A stretch of DNA of 64,000 nucleotides from positions 248,001 through 312,000 of the forward strand of contig NZ_CP064939.1 in assembly GCF_015679185.1 (NCBI RefSeq), read 5' to 3'. Origin of the DNA: Pedobacter endophyticus. GTDB lineage: Bacteria > Bacteroidota > Bacteroidia > Sphingobacteriales > Sphingobacteriaceae. The position numbers were made by a program, and so were the translations under genes. The stretch's first letter is position 1. Each line of letters opens with the position of its first letter. This document shows, one piece after another, positions 45,534-55,070 of this stretch. A model generated the notes under the pieces. The model saw only the letters and a program-made list of their open reading frames with translations. It had not been told where the DNA came from and ran no database searches.

Positions 45534-45822
45534 CCATTTTTTAAATGTCTGCAAATATAGAAGTTCTAATTAATAAGCGAAAATAAATTTTAAACTATTT
45601 GCCGATTCCTTTTAGCCGCTGAAATAAGTAATTAGTTACAAAGTATTTAAATTACGGATCGCTTAAATATTTCAGACGGAAATTGCAGCGTTTGAAGTTT
45701 TTTCGATTAAGTAAATCCGGCGAATACCGGCGAAGTGCAAATATTCTTCGAATAACGAATCGCCCCATTCTTTGAAATTTGCTAAAATTTACTCGGATTG
45801 CTGTCTGCTAAATAAATTTTTA

Positions 45823-45866
45823 TTTGTTTAAAATATAATTTAGATTTGTCTAAAAATTAATTTAGA
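45823..45866 (+). promoter_or_regulatory. Tandem 22-bp direct repeat, candidate metal-regulator operator
   Basis: Two adjacent 22-bp units (45823-45844 and 45845-45866) match at 18 positions; each begins TTTGT and ends AATTTAGA. The junction creates a perfect inverted repeat TTTAGA-TTTG-TCTAAA at 45839-45854, the architecture of DtxR/MntR-family operators. The second unit ends 12 bp before the receptor start codon, so binding would block transcription or initiation. Repeat structure is seen; the regulator is inferred. Confidence 0.5.
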
Positions 45867-45878
45867 TAAGCTTCAATC

Positions 45879-48335
45879 ATGAAATCCCTATTACTTTCGC
45901 TATCCTTTTTAATCGGCATGCATGTTGCTTTTGCGCAAGTCGGAACAATTAACGGTATGCTAATTTCAACTAATGCACCACTAGCAAATATCAACATCAA
46001 GCTGGCAGGTTCCAGTCGAACCATTAAATCGAACTCGGAGGGAAGCTTCCAGTTATCAGGACTTAGTTATGGGAGCTATGTGCTTAGCTTCTCTGGCATC
46101 GGTTACGAGACCAAAACCCTGAAAGTTTCGTTGAACTCGCCAGTGATAAATGTTACTGCGGAAATGGCTCCCGCCAATGCGAATTTGAGCGAAGTTGTGG
46201 TAACAGGGGTAAACCGCGCCACCGAACTCCGAAAAAGCCCTATACCAATAGCGGTGCTATCTAAAAAGGCCATGGAACAAAACGGGGGCACCAACCTAAT
46301 CGAATCCATTGTAAAAGGCGTTGCAGGCGTTACCGCGGTTACAACCGGGCCGAACGTATCTAAGCCTTTCATCCGGGGTTTGGGGTACAACCGGGTGTTA
46401 ACGCTCTACGATGGTTTGCGACAGGAGGGGCAACAGTGGGGCGATGAGCATGGGATAGAGGTAGATGAATATGGAATATCGCGTGTTGAGGTGGTTAAGG
46501 GCCCCGCAAGCCTTAGCTACGGCTCTGACGCGGTAGCGGGCGTAATCAACATGATTCCAGCCAAGCCCAACTTCTTAGATAGACAACTAAACGGCGATTT
46601 TAGTACCAATTACCAAAGCAATAATGGCCTTTTCGGCGCCTCACTTGGGCTGGGCTATGCCATTAACAATTGGAAATTTACCTTGCGGGCCACCACAAAA
46701 GCTGCGCACAACTACGAGAATAAAATCGATGGCCTCGTTTTCGGTACCGCATTTAAAGAATACAACCTCTCTGCAAGCGCCCGTTTAGATGGCAACTGGG
46801 GATTTACCAAAACTGCGGTTACCTATTACGATAACAAAATGGAAATTCCGGATGGGAGCAGGGATTCGCTGAGCCGCCGTTTTACAAGGCAGGTGTTAGA
46901 CACTGGCGACGATATCAAAAACCGACCTGTTGTTGACGAAGCCGATTTGGATCGATACGTGATCAATCCGTTGCACCAGCGCATTCAGCATTTCAGGTTT
47001 TACAACAACAGCCAGTTTAAGTTTAAAAGCAGCGATTTAAACCTGTTAATTGGTGCGCAGCAAAGTGTTCGGCGAGAATACAACCATCCTACAGCGCCAG
47101 GCCAGGCGGGGTTATACGTGGTTTTAAATACGCTTAATTATGATTTGAAGTATAATTTACCCGAATTTGCCGGCATAGAGAGTACTGCGGGCATTAATGG
47201 CATGTATCAAACCAACAGGAGCAGGGAGGCGACTGATTTTCCTATTCCCGATTATAATTTGTTTGATGTTGGGGGCTTTTATTTTGCTAAAAGAACGTTG
47301 GGCAAGGTGGCCGTATCTGGAGGACTGCGAATTGATCGGCGTACCATCAACTGGCCGGATTTTTACGTCGGTACTGATCCGCTAACCGGATTTGGGAAAC
47401 AAAGCACAGTGAATGATGCGGCGGCAGATCTGCAGTTCCCAGCTTTTAAAAAAGCATACTACGGCGTTTCTGGTAGCGTGGGGTTAACATACAACGTTTC
47501 TGAAAAGGTGTTATTGAAAGCGAATCTGGCAAGAGGTTACCGGGCACCGAATATCACCGAAATCGGATCAAATGGGTTAGACCCCGGTGCTCACATTGTT
47601 TACCTGGGGAACCGGACTTTTAAGCCCGAGTTTAATCTTCAGGAGGATATCGGCGTGATGGTCAATTTGCATGATGCCGATTTTAGCCTTGAGGTATTTA
47701 ACAATGATATTCAGAACTATATTTTTCAATCACGCCTTACCGATGTTAACGGCAATCCTGTAGTTATCGTTCCTGGTAATTTGACTTATCAGTATCAGCA
47801 GGCCAAGGCCCGATTGTATGGGGTGGAAGTGGCCGCAAACCTGCACCCATCAAACATCAAATGGCTCAGCTTTAATCATAGTTTCGCTTATGTTGTCGGC
47901 TTAAATAAAAGCGAAGAATTACTTAGGGCGCATGGAAAACAAGCGAAATATTTACCCTTCATTCCACCGCTGCAAATTCGATCGGAGGTTAAGGTTACCG
48001 CGCAACAGCCCATCGGGTTTTTGGCAAGTCCGTACTTTAAAGCCGATGTAGCAATATTTGCCGATCAGAACAAATTTTATGCACTCGACAATACAGAAAC
48101 CTTCACCAAGGGCTACACCTTGTTCAACGCGGGGATGGGAGCGTCGTTCCGGGCAAGATCGGGAAAAGTTGTTGCCGATCTGTTTGTTCAGGTAGATAAC
48201 ATTTTCAACATTGCTTACCAGTCCAATTTAAATCGACTCAAATATTTCGAATATTACCAATCGTCTCCAAACGGCAAGTCGGGGATTTACAATATGGGCA
48301 GAAATTTCAGTTTCAAGCTGATTATTCCTTTTTAG
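45879..48335 (+). CDS. TonB-dependent receptor with carboxypeptidase-regulatory-like domain, probable metal uptake
   Basis: An 818-aa outer-membrane receptor. Signal peptide 1-19 (ending AFAQ), CarboxypepD_reg-like domain about 22-98, plug about 108-225 with LRKSPIPIAVLSKKAM and KGPASLSYGSDAVAGVINMIPAKP, then the barrel to the C-terminal 'NFSFKLIIPF'. The plug segment YDGLRQEGQQWGDEHGIEVDEYGISRVEVVKGP resembles receptors of the ZnuD/FecA-like class, which import zinc, manganese, heme or iron complexes. The upstream inverted repeat supports metal control. No substrate can be fixed. It stands alone, with no partner genes next to it. Confidence 0.87.
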   Translation: MKSLLLSLSFLIGMHVAFAQVGTINGMLISTNAPLANINIKLAGSSRTIKSNSEGSFQLSGLSYGSYVLSFSGIGYETKTLKVSLNSPVINVTAEMAPANANLSEVVVTGVNRATELRKSPIPIAVLSKKAMEQNGGTNLIESIVKGVAGVTAVTTGPNVSKPFIRGLGYNRVLTLYDGLRQEGQQWGDEHGIEVDEYGISRVEVVKGPASLSYGSDAVAGVINMIPAKPNFLDRQLNGDFSTNYQSNNGLFGASLGLGYAINNWKFTLRATTKAAHNYENKIDGLVFGTAFKEYNLSASARLDGNWGFTKTAVTYYDNKMEIPDGSRDSLSRRFTRQVLDTGDDIKNRPVVDEADLDRYVINPLHQRIQHFRFYNNSQFKFKSSDLNLLIGAQQSVRREYNHPTAPGQAGLYVVLNTLNYDLKYNLPEFAGIESTAGINGMYQTNRSREATDFPIPDYNLFDVGGFYFAKRTLGKVAVSGGLRIDRRTINWPDFYVGTDPLTGFGKQSTVNDAAADLQFPAFKKAYYGVSGSVGLTYNVSEKVLLKANLARGYRAPNITEIGSNGLDPGAHIVYLGNRTFKPEFNLQEDIGVMVNLHDADFSLEVFNNDIQNYIFQSRLTDVNGNPVVIVPGNLTYQYQQAKARLYGVEVAANLHPSNIKWLSFNHSFAYVVGLNKSEELLRAHGKQAKYLPFIPPLQIRSEVKVTAQQPIGFLASPYFKADVAIFADQNKFYALDNTETFTKGYTLFNAGMGASFRARSGKVVADLFVQVDNIFNIAYQSNLNRLKYFEYYQSSPNGKSGIYNMGRNFSFKLIIPF

Positions 48336-48545
48336 AAAGGAGAGGCTCGCGGCATATGTTTCGGACCTGCAATTTTTTTGCTGTCATTCTGAGTGTTAAT
48401 TTTTCAGGAAAAAAATTAATTGGAGCTACGACGCTTTTTAGCAGAGGACTTCTAGAAAAGTTCGTCATTTCGAGCGTAGCCGAGAAATCTCTATTCAAAG
48501 TTCAAAGATTTCTCCTCCAAAGGGCCTATAAAGCACTTTGGTCGA

Positions 48546-48770
48546 ATCCGATAGCTATCGGATGACGATTTTTTTATTGTTTCGAAAAACGTCAATGGTA
48601 CTACTATGTATGTCCCGATACTTACTATCGTGTGGACACATCTTTGAAACATCGTTTTATGAGCCGAAATAATCAAAACAACAACATTTTTAATGGCATT
48701 TTCTAAGAACGGTTGTCATCCTTCCCGAACTTCGGCAGGCATCCTAATGCGCAAAAAAAATGGGGTACTG
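48546..48770. repeat. Repeat cluster in the 48.3-49.1 kb gap
   Basis: The gene-free stretch 48336-49071 contains the palindrome ATCCGATAGCTATCGGAT (48546-48563) with a T-run soon after, which may act as a terminator for the receptor gene. It also contains an inverted copy of the dispersed element (48631-48770: TGTGGACACATCTTTGAAAC, GGTTGTCATCC, GCATCCTAATGCGCAAAAAA). A degenerate TTTCGAGCGTAGCCGAGAAATC module at about 48467-48490 is echoed near 63670. The stretch from 48780 to 49071 is AT-rich with nothing recognisable. Confidence 0.75.
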
Positions 48771-49071
48771 TCAGGTTTATTTTGTGCGGCCTGTTCAGAA
48801 ATCGTTCTAAAAATGCTTGTAAATGAATTGGAAGTTTCTTTACTCGTTCAAAGATCAAAATCAACCAAACTTCTCATTAATTTTGCAAAATGGGCCTTCC
48901 AAATTTAATTTTATCTGTAAGCTTAAACAATTAATTTTCAGTAATATAATTACCAATACTTAAACATAAAAGTTAGTTACAGCGATTTATTCACCATAAA
49001 TTTCGCTCAAAAAACAAAATTATATTCTGTTATGCCGTGTAACTAACTGTTTTACAGCGGTTAGCATTGGT

Positions 49072-49320
49072 TTACTGATTCCTTGAGTAAGCAAGATTAA
49101 AATCGTGCCTCATGGTTTTAAACCTGTCGATTACCGTGGCAATAAACGCTTCATCGATAATGGCAAAAACATCGTTTACCCCACCTCCGCTCAGGTCCAG
49201 TTCCGATAATTTATAGCTCTGCTCAAAAGTGCCTTTTTCGAATTTAACGATGTATTTTTGGTTCATAGAAAATATGGATATTTTGCAATCCGGATGTGCT
49301 AGTTCTGCAATAACTCTCAT
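49072..49320 (-). CDS. Small conserved hypothetical protein
   Basis: An 82-aa protein beginning MRVIAELAHPDCKISIFSMNQKYIVKFEKGTFEQSYKL. Its composition and the beta-rich start match small Bacteroidota hypothetical proteins, but I know no function. No signal peptide or TM segment. It lies 22 bp downstream of the DUF3291-like gene on the same strand, so the two are likely co-transcribed. Confidence 0.65.
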   Translation of the reverse strand: MRVIAELAHPDCKISIFSMNQKYIVKFEKGTFEQSYKLSELDLSGGGVNDVFAIIDEAFIATVIDRFKTMRHDFNLAYSRNQ

Positions 49321-49342
49321 GATGGTTTGTTTAAATTAATGT

Positions 49343-50026
49343 TTATTGAATGGAGACACCGTTTAGCGTGCCACTGCATGATACAATAGCAAAGCGGGCG
49401 AAAAGCTCTTCTGAATACCATTCTCGCTGACGGGTCATTTTAATCACATCGGCATGGTCGAACGTTCTGTACGCATAGTTCTTCATGCTTTCCGCATTTT
49501 CCCAAATGGAAAAGGTAGCCTGATCGAAAAAGGGGTTTTCGCCCATCCCGGCCGATAACAGAAAGCCCTCGGCCTGGCGCATAGCTGTTGCTGCCCGCTT
49601 AATATTGCTTCTAAACTCCTTCAGTTTAGCGGGCTTAATAGCGGCCCTTGTAATCACCGCTATTTTACCATTGTAAGTGTCATTTTTTGTTGTTATAAAT
49701 GGTTCTTTATTAGACCATAATCCATGTGATGCTAAAGGTTTTAATAAAGTAGTAAATTCCTCGTTTCCAAAAAAGCGGAACCACTTTATTACAAAAGCGC
49801 TACTATAAAAAGCGTCACAATCTGCCTTGCTCTCCCAGGTGGTGAGCACGGCCCAATGTTTAAAATCAGGTGCTAAATCTACCTGCGCATTCTTTCCACA
49901 ACCCATCAACTTCCAGAATGTACATTTTTTATTCAGCCATAAGGGAATGCGCAACAAGGCCATCCCTAAAAATGCGAAAGGAATAGTGGTGGTTTTAAAC
50001 TTCGTAATGGTTAAAGCTACAATCAT
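49343..50026 (-). CDS. DUF3291/spheroidene-monooxygenase-like protein
   Basis: A 227-aa protein of the CrtA-like (spheroidene monooxygenase) family as found in Bacteroidota. It starts with MIVALTITKFKTTTIPFAFLGMALLRIPL; the ATG at 50026 is preferred to an upstream start at 50050. Features are KLMGCGKNAQVDLAPDFKHWAVLTTWESKADCDAF, IAVITRAAIKPAKL, and FDQATFSIWENAESMKNYAY with DHADVI. These resemble a duplicated dimeric ferredoxin-like barrel that may bind heme. No carotenoid genes are nearby, so the substrate is open. Confidence 0.75.
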   Translation of the reverse strand: MIVALTITKFKTTTIPFAFLGMALLRIPLWLNKKCTFWKLMGCGKNAQVDLAPDFKHWAVLTTWESKADCDAFYSSAFVIKWFRFFGNEEFTTLLKPLASHGLWSNKEPFITTKNDTYNGKIAVITRAAIKPAKLKEFRSNIKRAATAMRQAEGFLLSAGMGENPFFDQATFSIWENAESMKNYAYRTFDHADVIKMTRQREWYSEELFARFAIVSCSGTLNGVSIQ

Positions 50027-50144
50027 GCTTAGGTAGTCTAATTGCGTCAAAACTAGTGAAATTACCCCTATTATCTTTTCAAAATTTTGTCATTATCAAC
50101 ACGAAAGCGCGAAAAGACATAAATCCTTTTTAACTTTGATCGTT

Positions 50145-50633
50145 ATGGCAGAAGATTTAACGATAAACAGAAGTACGAGCAAGCAAGCGCAATACGAATC
50201 GCTCATTCCACAAATTGAGGCGTTGCTGTACGGCGAAACCGATTTCGTGGCTAACATGGCAAATGTTGCGGCCGCCCTCAAAGAGCAATTTAATTGGTTT
50301 TGGGTGGGTTTTTATCTGGTTAAGAACGACGAATTAGTGTTAGGGCCATTTCAGGGGCCGGTTGCGTGTACAAGGATCAAAAAAGGCAAAGGTGTTTGCG
50401 GTTCGTCATGGGCTCAGTCCAAAACCCTTATCGTTCCCGATGTGGATGAATTTCCGGGCCACATTGCCTGTGCTTCCGCCTCCCGATCTGAAATTGTTTT
50501 ACCACTGATTAAAGATGGTGAAGTAATCGGCGTACTTGATATAGATAGTGAGTTCTTAAATCATTTTGATGAAGCTGATGCTGTTTACTTACAACAAGTT
50601 ATCGTAATTTTATTAAACCAATACATTAAGTAG
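50145..50633 (+). CDS. msrC: Free methionine-(R)-sulfoxide reductase (GAF domain)
   Basis: A 162-aa single GAF-domain enzyme that reduces free methionine-R-sulfoxide. The three catalytic or resolving cysteines are C75, C85 and C109; their spacing (10 and 24) equals that of the E. coli enzyme. Motifs: NWFWVGFYLVK, GPFQGPVACTRI, GKGVCGSSWAQ and VLDIDSEFLNHFDEAD. The ATG at 50145 is chosen over the upstream TTG. A perfect TAACTTTG at 50131-50138 would place the start site almost on the ATG, which would give a leaderless message. It is followed after 2 bp by the glycosylase. Confidence 0.93.
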   Translation: MAEDLTINRSTSKQAQYESLIPQIEALLYGETDFVANMANVAAALKEQFNWFWVGFYLVKNDELVLGPFQGPVACTRIKKGKGVCGSSWAQSKTLIVPDVDEFPGHIACASASRSEIVLPLIKDGEVIGVLDIDSEFLNHFDEADAVYLQQVIVILLNQYIK

Positions 50634-50635
50634 TT

Positions 50636-51241
50636 TTGAAGCTATCATCCGCATATTATCTCAATCAGGATGCCGTTGGCGTAGCTAAAGATCTGTTGGG
50701 GAAAGTACTCTTTACCAAAATCGACGGCGAAATTTCTGCGGGCATCATTGTAGAAACCGAAGCGTACTTCGGCATTAACGATAAGGCATCGCATGCTTAC
50801 GGAGGGCGCCGCACTAATAGAACGGAAACCATGTACAGCCAGGGCGGTGTAGCCTATGTTTACCTTTGTTATGGCATGCACCACCTGTTTAACGTGGTAA
50901 CATCGGTAAAAGATGAGCCCCATGCCGTGCTCATCAGGGCAATTGAACCTTTAGTTGGCAAGGATTTGATGGAACAGCGTCGAAAAATGCCCGCTACAAA
51001 AAGTGCCATTTCATCGGGCCCCGGATCTGCAGCCAGGGCGCTGGGAATAGACCGTAAATTCAACACCAAGGATTTAACAGGCGAAGAAATATGGATTGAA
51101 GATCATCAGATTCGATATCGCGAAGATGAGATAGCAGCCTGCCCACGCGTTGGAATAGCTTATGCGCAGGAGCACGCTTTACTGCCGTGGCGGTTCTTTG
51201 TTAGAGGCAACAAATATGTGAGTAAGCCCAACAAGCTTTAG
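50636..51241 (+). CDS. 3-methyladenine DNA glycosylase (AAG/MPG family)
   Basis: A 201-aa alkyl-base DNA glycosylase. Motifs: the DNA-binding and catalytic 'IIVETEAYFG' (about 39-48) with the water-activating Glu, DKASHAYGGRRTNRTETMY, AYVYLCYGMHHLFNVV, AVLIRAIEPL and SGPGSAARALGID. It starts with TTG, only 2 bp after the fRMsr stop, so it is translated from the same message. Family length is normal (about 200 aa). Role: removal of alkylated purines. Confidence 0.93.
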   Translation: MKLSSAYYLNQDAVGVAKDLLGKVLFTKIDGEISAGIIVETEAYFGINDKASHAYGGRRTNRTETMYSQGGVAYVYLCYGMHHLFNVVTSVKDEPHAVLIRAIEPLVGKDLMEQRRKMPATKSAISSGPGSAARALGIDRKFNTKDLTGEEIWIEDHQIRYREDEIAACPRVGIAYAQEHALLPWRFFVRGNKYVSKPNKL

Positions 51242-51295
51242 CTTTAATTAAAACATTTAAGGTGTTGCCCTGTTTTTCATTTAAATAATTACAAA

Positions 51296-51784
51296 ATGAA
51301 GAACGAGAAAAATATATCAATTTTAAAGGAAATGGCAGAAAGTGTTCGTACCTGTATGTTTACGACCTTTTCATCAAACGAAGAGTTTGGCAGCCGCCCA
51401 ATGGGAACAGCGAAAATTGAAGATGATGGCAGCATCTGGTTTTATACTAATGAATATTCGCCTAAATCGAAAGAAATATCCAAAGATAACAACGTGCTGC
51501 TCGCTTACAGCGATCCTTCAAAAAACACTTATCTTACCGTAAAGGGGAAAGCCGAACTGGTTGATGACAAGGTGAGAAAAGAAGCTTACTTTTCGCCATT
51601 TGTTAAGGCATGGTTCCCCGAAGGGATAAACGATCCGCAGCTTATTCTTATTAAGGTTACGCCCGATGAAGCCGAGTATTGGGATTCTTCATCATCCAAA
51701 TTAGTGGTTTTGTTTAGTGTGCTTAAGGCCGTTGTTACCGGAAGTACGCCCGACATGGGAGAGCACGATACCATGAAGTTTTAA
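51296..51784 (+). CDS. Pyridoxamine 5'-phosphate oxidase-family (general stress protein 26-like) flavoprotein
   Basis: A 162-aa split-barrel FMN-binding protein. Seen motifs are 'RTCMFTTFSSNEEFGSRPMGTAKIEDDGSIWFYT' (about 18-51), then SKEISKDNNVLLAYSDPSKNTYLTVKGKAELV, and a C-terminal 'IKVTPDEAEYWDSSSSK'. The layout matches the COG3871 stress proteins rather than true PdxH, and no PdxH C-terminal dimerisation domain is present. Substrate unknown; a redox or general stress role is likely. Confidence 0.88.
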   Translation: MKNEKNISILKEMAESVRTCMFTTFSSNEEFGSRPMGTAKIEDDGSIWFYTNEYSPKSKEISKDNNVLLAYSDPSKNTYLTVKGKAELVDDKVRKEAYFSPFVKAWFPEGINDPQLILIKVTPDEAEYWDSSSSKLVVLFSVLKAVVTGSTPDMGEHDTMKF

Positions 51785-51849
51785 ATTTTTATGACTTCGT
51801 ATGAAAGCAGGATTGGAAACAATACCTGCTTTTTTTGTAATATTGAGCA

Positions 51850-53145
51850 ATGAATTTAGAGAACAATTTAGCCTTTGCACGGGCACTGGATGAAGCCGAT
51901 GAATTGAAGCATTTTAGAGATCAGTTTCTGTTTCCAAAACATAATGAAAAAGAATTTATATATCTGTGCGGTAACTCTTTAGGATTGCAGCCTAAAGTAG
52001 TAAGTGAGGTGATATCAGGGCAGCTAAACCGCTGGGCAAACCACGCCGTTGAGGGTTGGTTTGATGGCAGCCAACCCTGGATGCTTTACCATAAGGAGCT
52101 GAAAACACTGATGGCGCCAATTGTGGGCGCATTGCCCGAAGAGGTTTGCCCGATGAATACGCTAACGGTAAACCTGCATCTCTTAATGGTGTCGTTTTAC
52201 CGTCCACAAGGTAAGCGCTTTAAGATCATTATGGAGGGTGGTGCATTTCCGTCAGATCAATATGCCATTGAGAGTCAGGTCAAATTTCATGGTTTTGATC
52301 CTAAAGATGCAATTATAGAGGTTTTTCCACGCGAAGGCGAGCATGTGCTTCGGACCGAGGATATTGTGGCTAAAATTAAAGAAAACGGCCATGAAATTGC
52401 TTTGGTGCTTTTTGGAGGGATAAACTATTATACCGGCCAGTGGTACGATATGGAAACGATTACCAAAGCCGGGCATGATATTGGCGCTACCGTAGGTTGG
52501 GATTTGGCGCATGCCGCCGGAAACGTGCCCGTAAAGCTGCACGACTGGAATGTTGATTTTGCCTGCTGGTGCTCTTATAAGTATCAAAACTCTGGTCCCG
52601 GGGGGATAAGCGCAATCTTTGTTCACAAGAAACATTTTGGCAATACCGAATTACATCGCTTTGCAGGATGGTGGGGCTATCAGGAAAGCAACCGTTTTAA
52701 GATGGAAAAAGGATTTGTTCCTGAGGCTGGCGCAGACGGTTGGCAGGTGAGTTGCACGCAGGTAATGCCCATGGCGCTATACCACGCTTCGCTACAAATT
52801 TTTAAGGAAGCAGGTTTCATCGCTCCCTTACGGAGCAAAAGTATTGCTTTAACATCATATCTGGAATTCATTATCAACGAGGTTAATAAATCGGTAGGGG
52901 AAGAGCAGTTTAAGATTATAACTCCTAAAGGCAGCGATGATCGGGGGGCGCAATTATCAATCATTGCCAAAGCGCATGGCAAGCAAATTTTCGACGGTTT
53001 GATGGAAAATCACATCCTCGGCGATTGGCGAGAGCCTGATGTTATTCGCCTGAGTCCTGTTTCGCTTTACAACTCATTCGAAGATATCTATCTCACCGGA
53101 GTAACCTTGCTCGATGTCACCACTAACGTATTAAAATCAAAATAA
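51850..53145 (+). CDS. kynU: Kynureninase
   Basis: A 431-aa PLP-dependent hydrolase that splits kynurenine into anthranilate and alanine. Signatures: 'FIYLCGNSLGLQPK' (about 36-49), the aspartate-containing GWDLAHAAGNVPVKLHDWNVDFACWCSYKY (about 216-245), with PLP-lysine K244 in CSYKYQNSGPGG, and GWWGYQESNRFKMEKGFVPEAGADGWQVSCTQV. Length is normal. No other tryptophan-to-NAD or degradation genes are in the window. It lies 6 bp before the bestrophin gene. Confidence 0.95.
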   Translation: MNLENNLAFARALDEADELKHFRDQFLFPKHNEKEFIYLCGNSLGLQPKVVSEVISGQLNRWANHAVEGWFDGSQPWMLYHKELKTLMAPIVGALPEEVCPMNTLTVNLHLLMVSFYRPQGKRFKIIMEGGAFPSDQYAIESQVKFHGFDPKDAIIEVFPREGEHVLRTEDIVAKIKENGHEIALVLFGGINYYTGQWYDMETITKAGHDIGATVGWDLAHAAGNVPVKLHDWNVDFACWCSYKYQNSGPGGISAIFVHKKHFGNTELHRFAGWWGYQESNRFKMEKGFVPEAGADGWQVSCTQVMPMALYHASLQIFKEAGFIAPLRSKSIALTSYLEFIINEVNKSVGEEQFKIITPKGSDDRGAQLSIIAKAHGKQIFDGLMENHILGDWREPDVIRLSPVSLYNSFEDIYLTGVTLLDVTTNVLKSK

Positions 53146-53151
53146 TCCCAG

Positions 53152-54015
53152 ATGATAAACTACAACCCGAAAGATTGGTTTACGTTCATATTCAGGCTGC
53201 ATAAAGCCGATACCTTTAATAAACTCTGGCCGCTGATGCTCAGCGTTGCTATTTTCTCTGCAATTATTTCCTTTCTCGAGCTTCATGTATTTAAGCTTTC
53301 TAAAAGCGATTATGTAAGCAATATCGGGATGATGCATAGTTTACTCGGTTTTGTGATCTCCATGCTATTAGTATTCAGAACCAACACATCTTACGATCGG
53401 TGGTGGGATGGGCGGAAGTTGCTGGGTGGCTTAACCAACGTTAGCCGCAATTTCGCAATGAAAATAAAAGCCCTGCAGTTGCCGGAAGAAGAAACCCGGT
53501 TTTTCGAATACGGGATTCCCAAATATGCGTTTGCTTTGAAAGAGCACCTCAGAGAGAAAAAGTACTTTGGCAAAAACAGCTTCTTAATTGAAGTGAAAAA
53601 AGATAAGCATATTCCTAATCAGGTAGCTACAAGCATGATATCTAAATTATACGAGCTCACAGCCAAAGGCTTGATTTCGCAAGAGCAGCTGATTGTTTTA
53701 ACGCAGGATGTAAATCAGTTTACCGACATTTGCGGCGGCTGCGAGCGGATAAAAAATACCCCAATACCATTTTCGTACAGTGTGTTTATCAAGAAATTCA
53801 TATTCATTTATGTACTAACGATCCCCATTGGTTGGGTGTTTAGTCTTGGCTATTATCTGGTGCTTATCGTTCCTTTTATCCTCTATGTGTTAGCGAGTTT
53901 GGAGTTGATAGCTGAAGAAATAGAAGATCCATTTGGCGAAGATGCAAACGACCTTCCTGTGGATACGATTTGCAACAATATTGAAAAGCACGTAGAAGAA
54001 ATTTTAGGAAAATGA
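53152..54015 (+). CDS. Bestrophin-like anion channel (UPF0187 family)
   Basis: A 287-aa membrane protein of the bacterial bestrophin family. It has hydrophobic segments at about 22-44, 54-72 and 202-247. Family motifs: FRTNTSYDRWWDGRKLLGGLTNVSRNFAMK (about 80-109), GGCERIKNTPIPFSYSVFIKKFIFIYVLTIPIGW (about 194-227) and EEIEDPFGEDANDLPVD near the end, matching the 'DPFG' region. It overlaps the HDAC-like gene by 4 bp (ATGA), so the two are coupled. Confidence 0.92.
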   Translation: MINYNPKDWFTFIFRLHKADTFNKLWPLMLSVAIFSAIISFLELHVFKLSKSDYVSNIGMMHSLLGFVISMLLVFRTNTSYDRWWDGRKLLGGLTNVSRNFAMKIKALQLPEEETRFFEYGIPKYAFALKEHLREKKYFGKNSFLIEVKKDKHIPNQVATSMISKLYELTAKGLISQEQLIVLTQDVNQFTDICGGCERIKNTPIPFSYSVFIKKFIFIYVLTIPIGWVFSLGYYLVLIVPFILYVLASLELIAEEIEDPFGEDANDLPVDTICNNIEKHVEEILGK

Positions 54016-54914
54016 TAAAAATTGCCTGGGATCCGATTTATGCTCATCCGTTACCCGAGGGACATCGTTTTCCCATGTTGAAATATGAGCTCATTCCCGG
54101 GCAGTTGCTTTACGAGGGAACGATTGAACAGGGGAACCTTTTCTCTCCCGAGCCAACAACCGAGGAAATTGTGCTGCTCACCCATGCGTACGATTATTGG
54201 GGCCAACTTCGCGATATAACTTTGCCCGCTAAAGAACAACGTCGAATCGGTTTCCCACTTAATGCACAGTTGGTAGAACGCGAGTTACGGATTGCACAAG
54301 GAACAATAGACGGTGCGTTATTGGCCATGGAACATGGAATTGCATTTAATGTTGCTGGAGGAACGCATCACGCTGGCAGCAACTGGGGCGAAGGATTTTG
54401 CCTCCTTAACGATCAGGCGATTGCCGCAAACTATTTGTTAAATAAGGGTTTAACACAAAAGATCTTAATTGTTGATTTAGATGTGCATCAGGGAAACGGA
54501 ACGGCAGAGATTTTTCAAAACAATGATCGGGTGTTTACTTTCTCGATGCATGGCGACCGCAACTTTCCATTTAGGAAAGAGCAGTCCGACATCGACGTGC
54601 CGTTAGCCGACGGATTTGAAGATGATGCGTACCTTTCATTATTACATACTCACTTTAAACAGGCACTTGAACGCTCAACGCCCGACTTTGTGTTTTACCT
54701 TTCGGGAGTTGATGTGCTCGCTACCGATAAACTTGGAAAGCTTTCGTTAAGTAAAGCCGCCTGTAAAGAACGCGATAGGATTGTGCTTGAGACGTGTAAA
54801 AATCGGGGCTTGCCCCTGCAGGTGAGTATGGGTGGCGGATATTCTGCAGATATTAAGGAGATTGTTGATGCGCATTGCAATACTTACCGCCTGGCATTTG
54901 ATATGTTTATGTAA
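54012..54914 (+). CDS. Histone-deacetylase-family amidohydrolase
   Basis: A 300-aa class-II-type HDAC/acetoin-utilisation-like zinc hydrolase. Motifs: 'GGTHHAGSNWGEGFCLLNDQAIAA' (about 115-138) with the catalytic His pair, and DLDVHQGNGTAEIF (about 156-169) with Zn-binding Asp and His. The third Zn ligand is in YLSGVDVLATDKLGKLSLS (about 229-247). In bacteria these enzymes act on acetylated polyamines, acetoin or small amides. It shares a transcript with bestrophin and kynureninase; a functional link is not evident. Confidence 0.9.
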   Translation: MIKIAWDPIYAHPLPEGHRFPMLKYELIPGQLLYEGTIEQGNLFSPEPTTEEIVLLTHAYDYWGQLRDITLPAKEQRRIGFPLNAQLVERELRIAQGTIDGALLAMEHGIAFNVAGGTHHAGSNWGEGFCLLNDQAIAANYLLNKGLTQKILIVDLDVHQGNGTAEIFQNNDRVFTFSMHGDRNFPFRKEQSDIDVPLADGFEDDAYLSLLHTHFKQALERSTPDFVFYLSGVDVLATDKLGKLSLSKAACKERDRIVLETCKNRGLPLQVSMGGGYSADIKEIVDAHCNTYRLAFDMFM

Positions 54915-55070
54915 TGATGGCGGCGCCCGGTTCGTCCCGATTTTTAATGGATTGAAGCAATCTGATTTACGAAATGAGATTGCTTTCCGGAGAAGTTGGG
55001 ACAGACTTCACAATAGCCCCTTTTGGGCAAAGACGATCTTTCATAGGTCTGTCATTGATTTCAATGTGCA

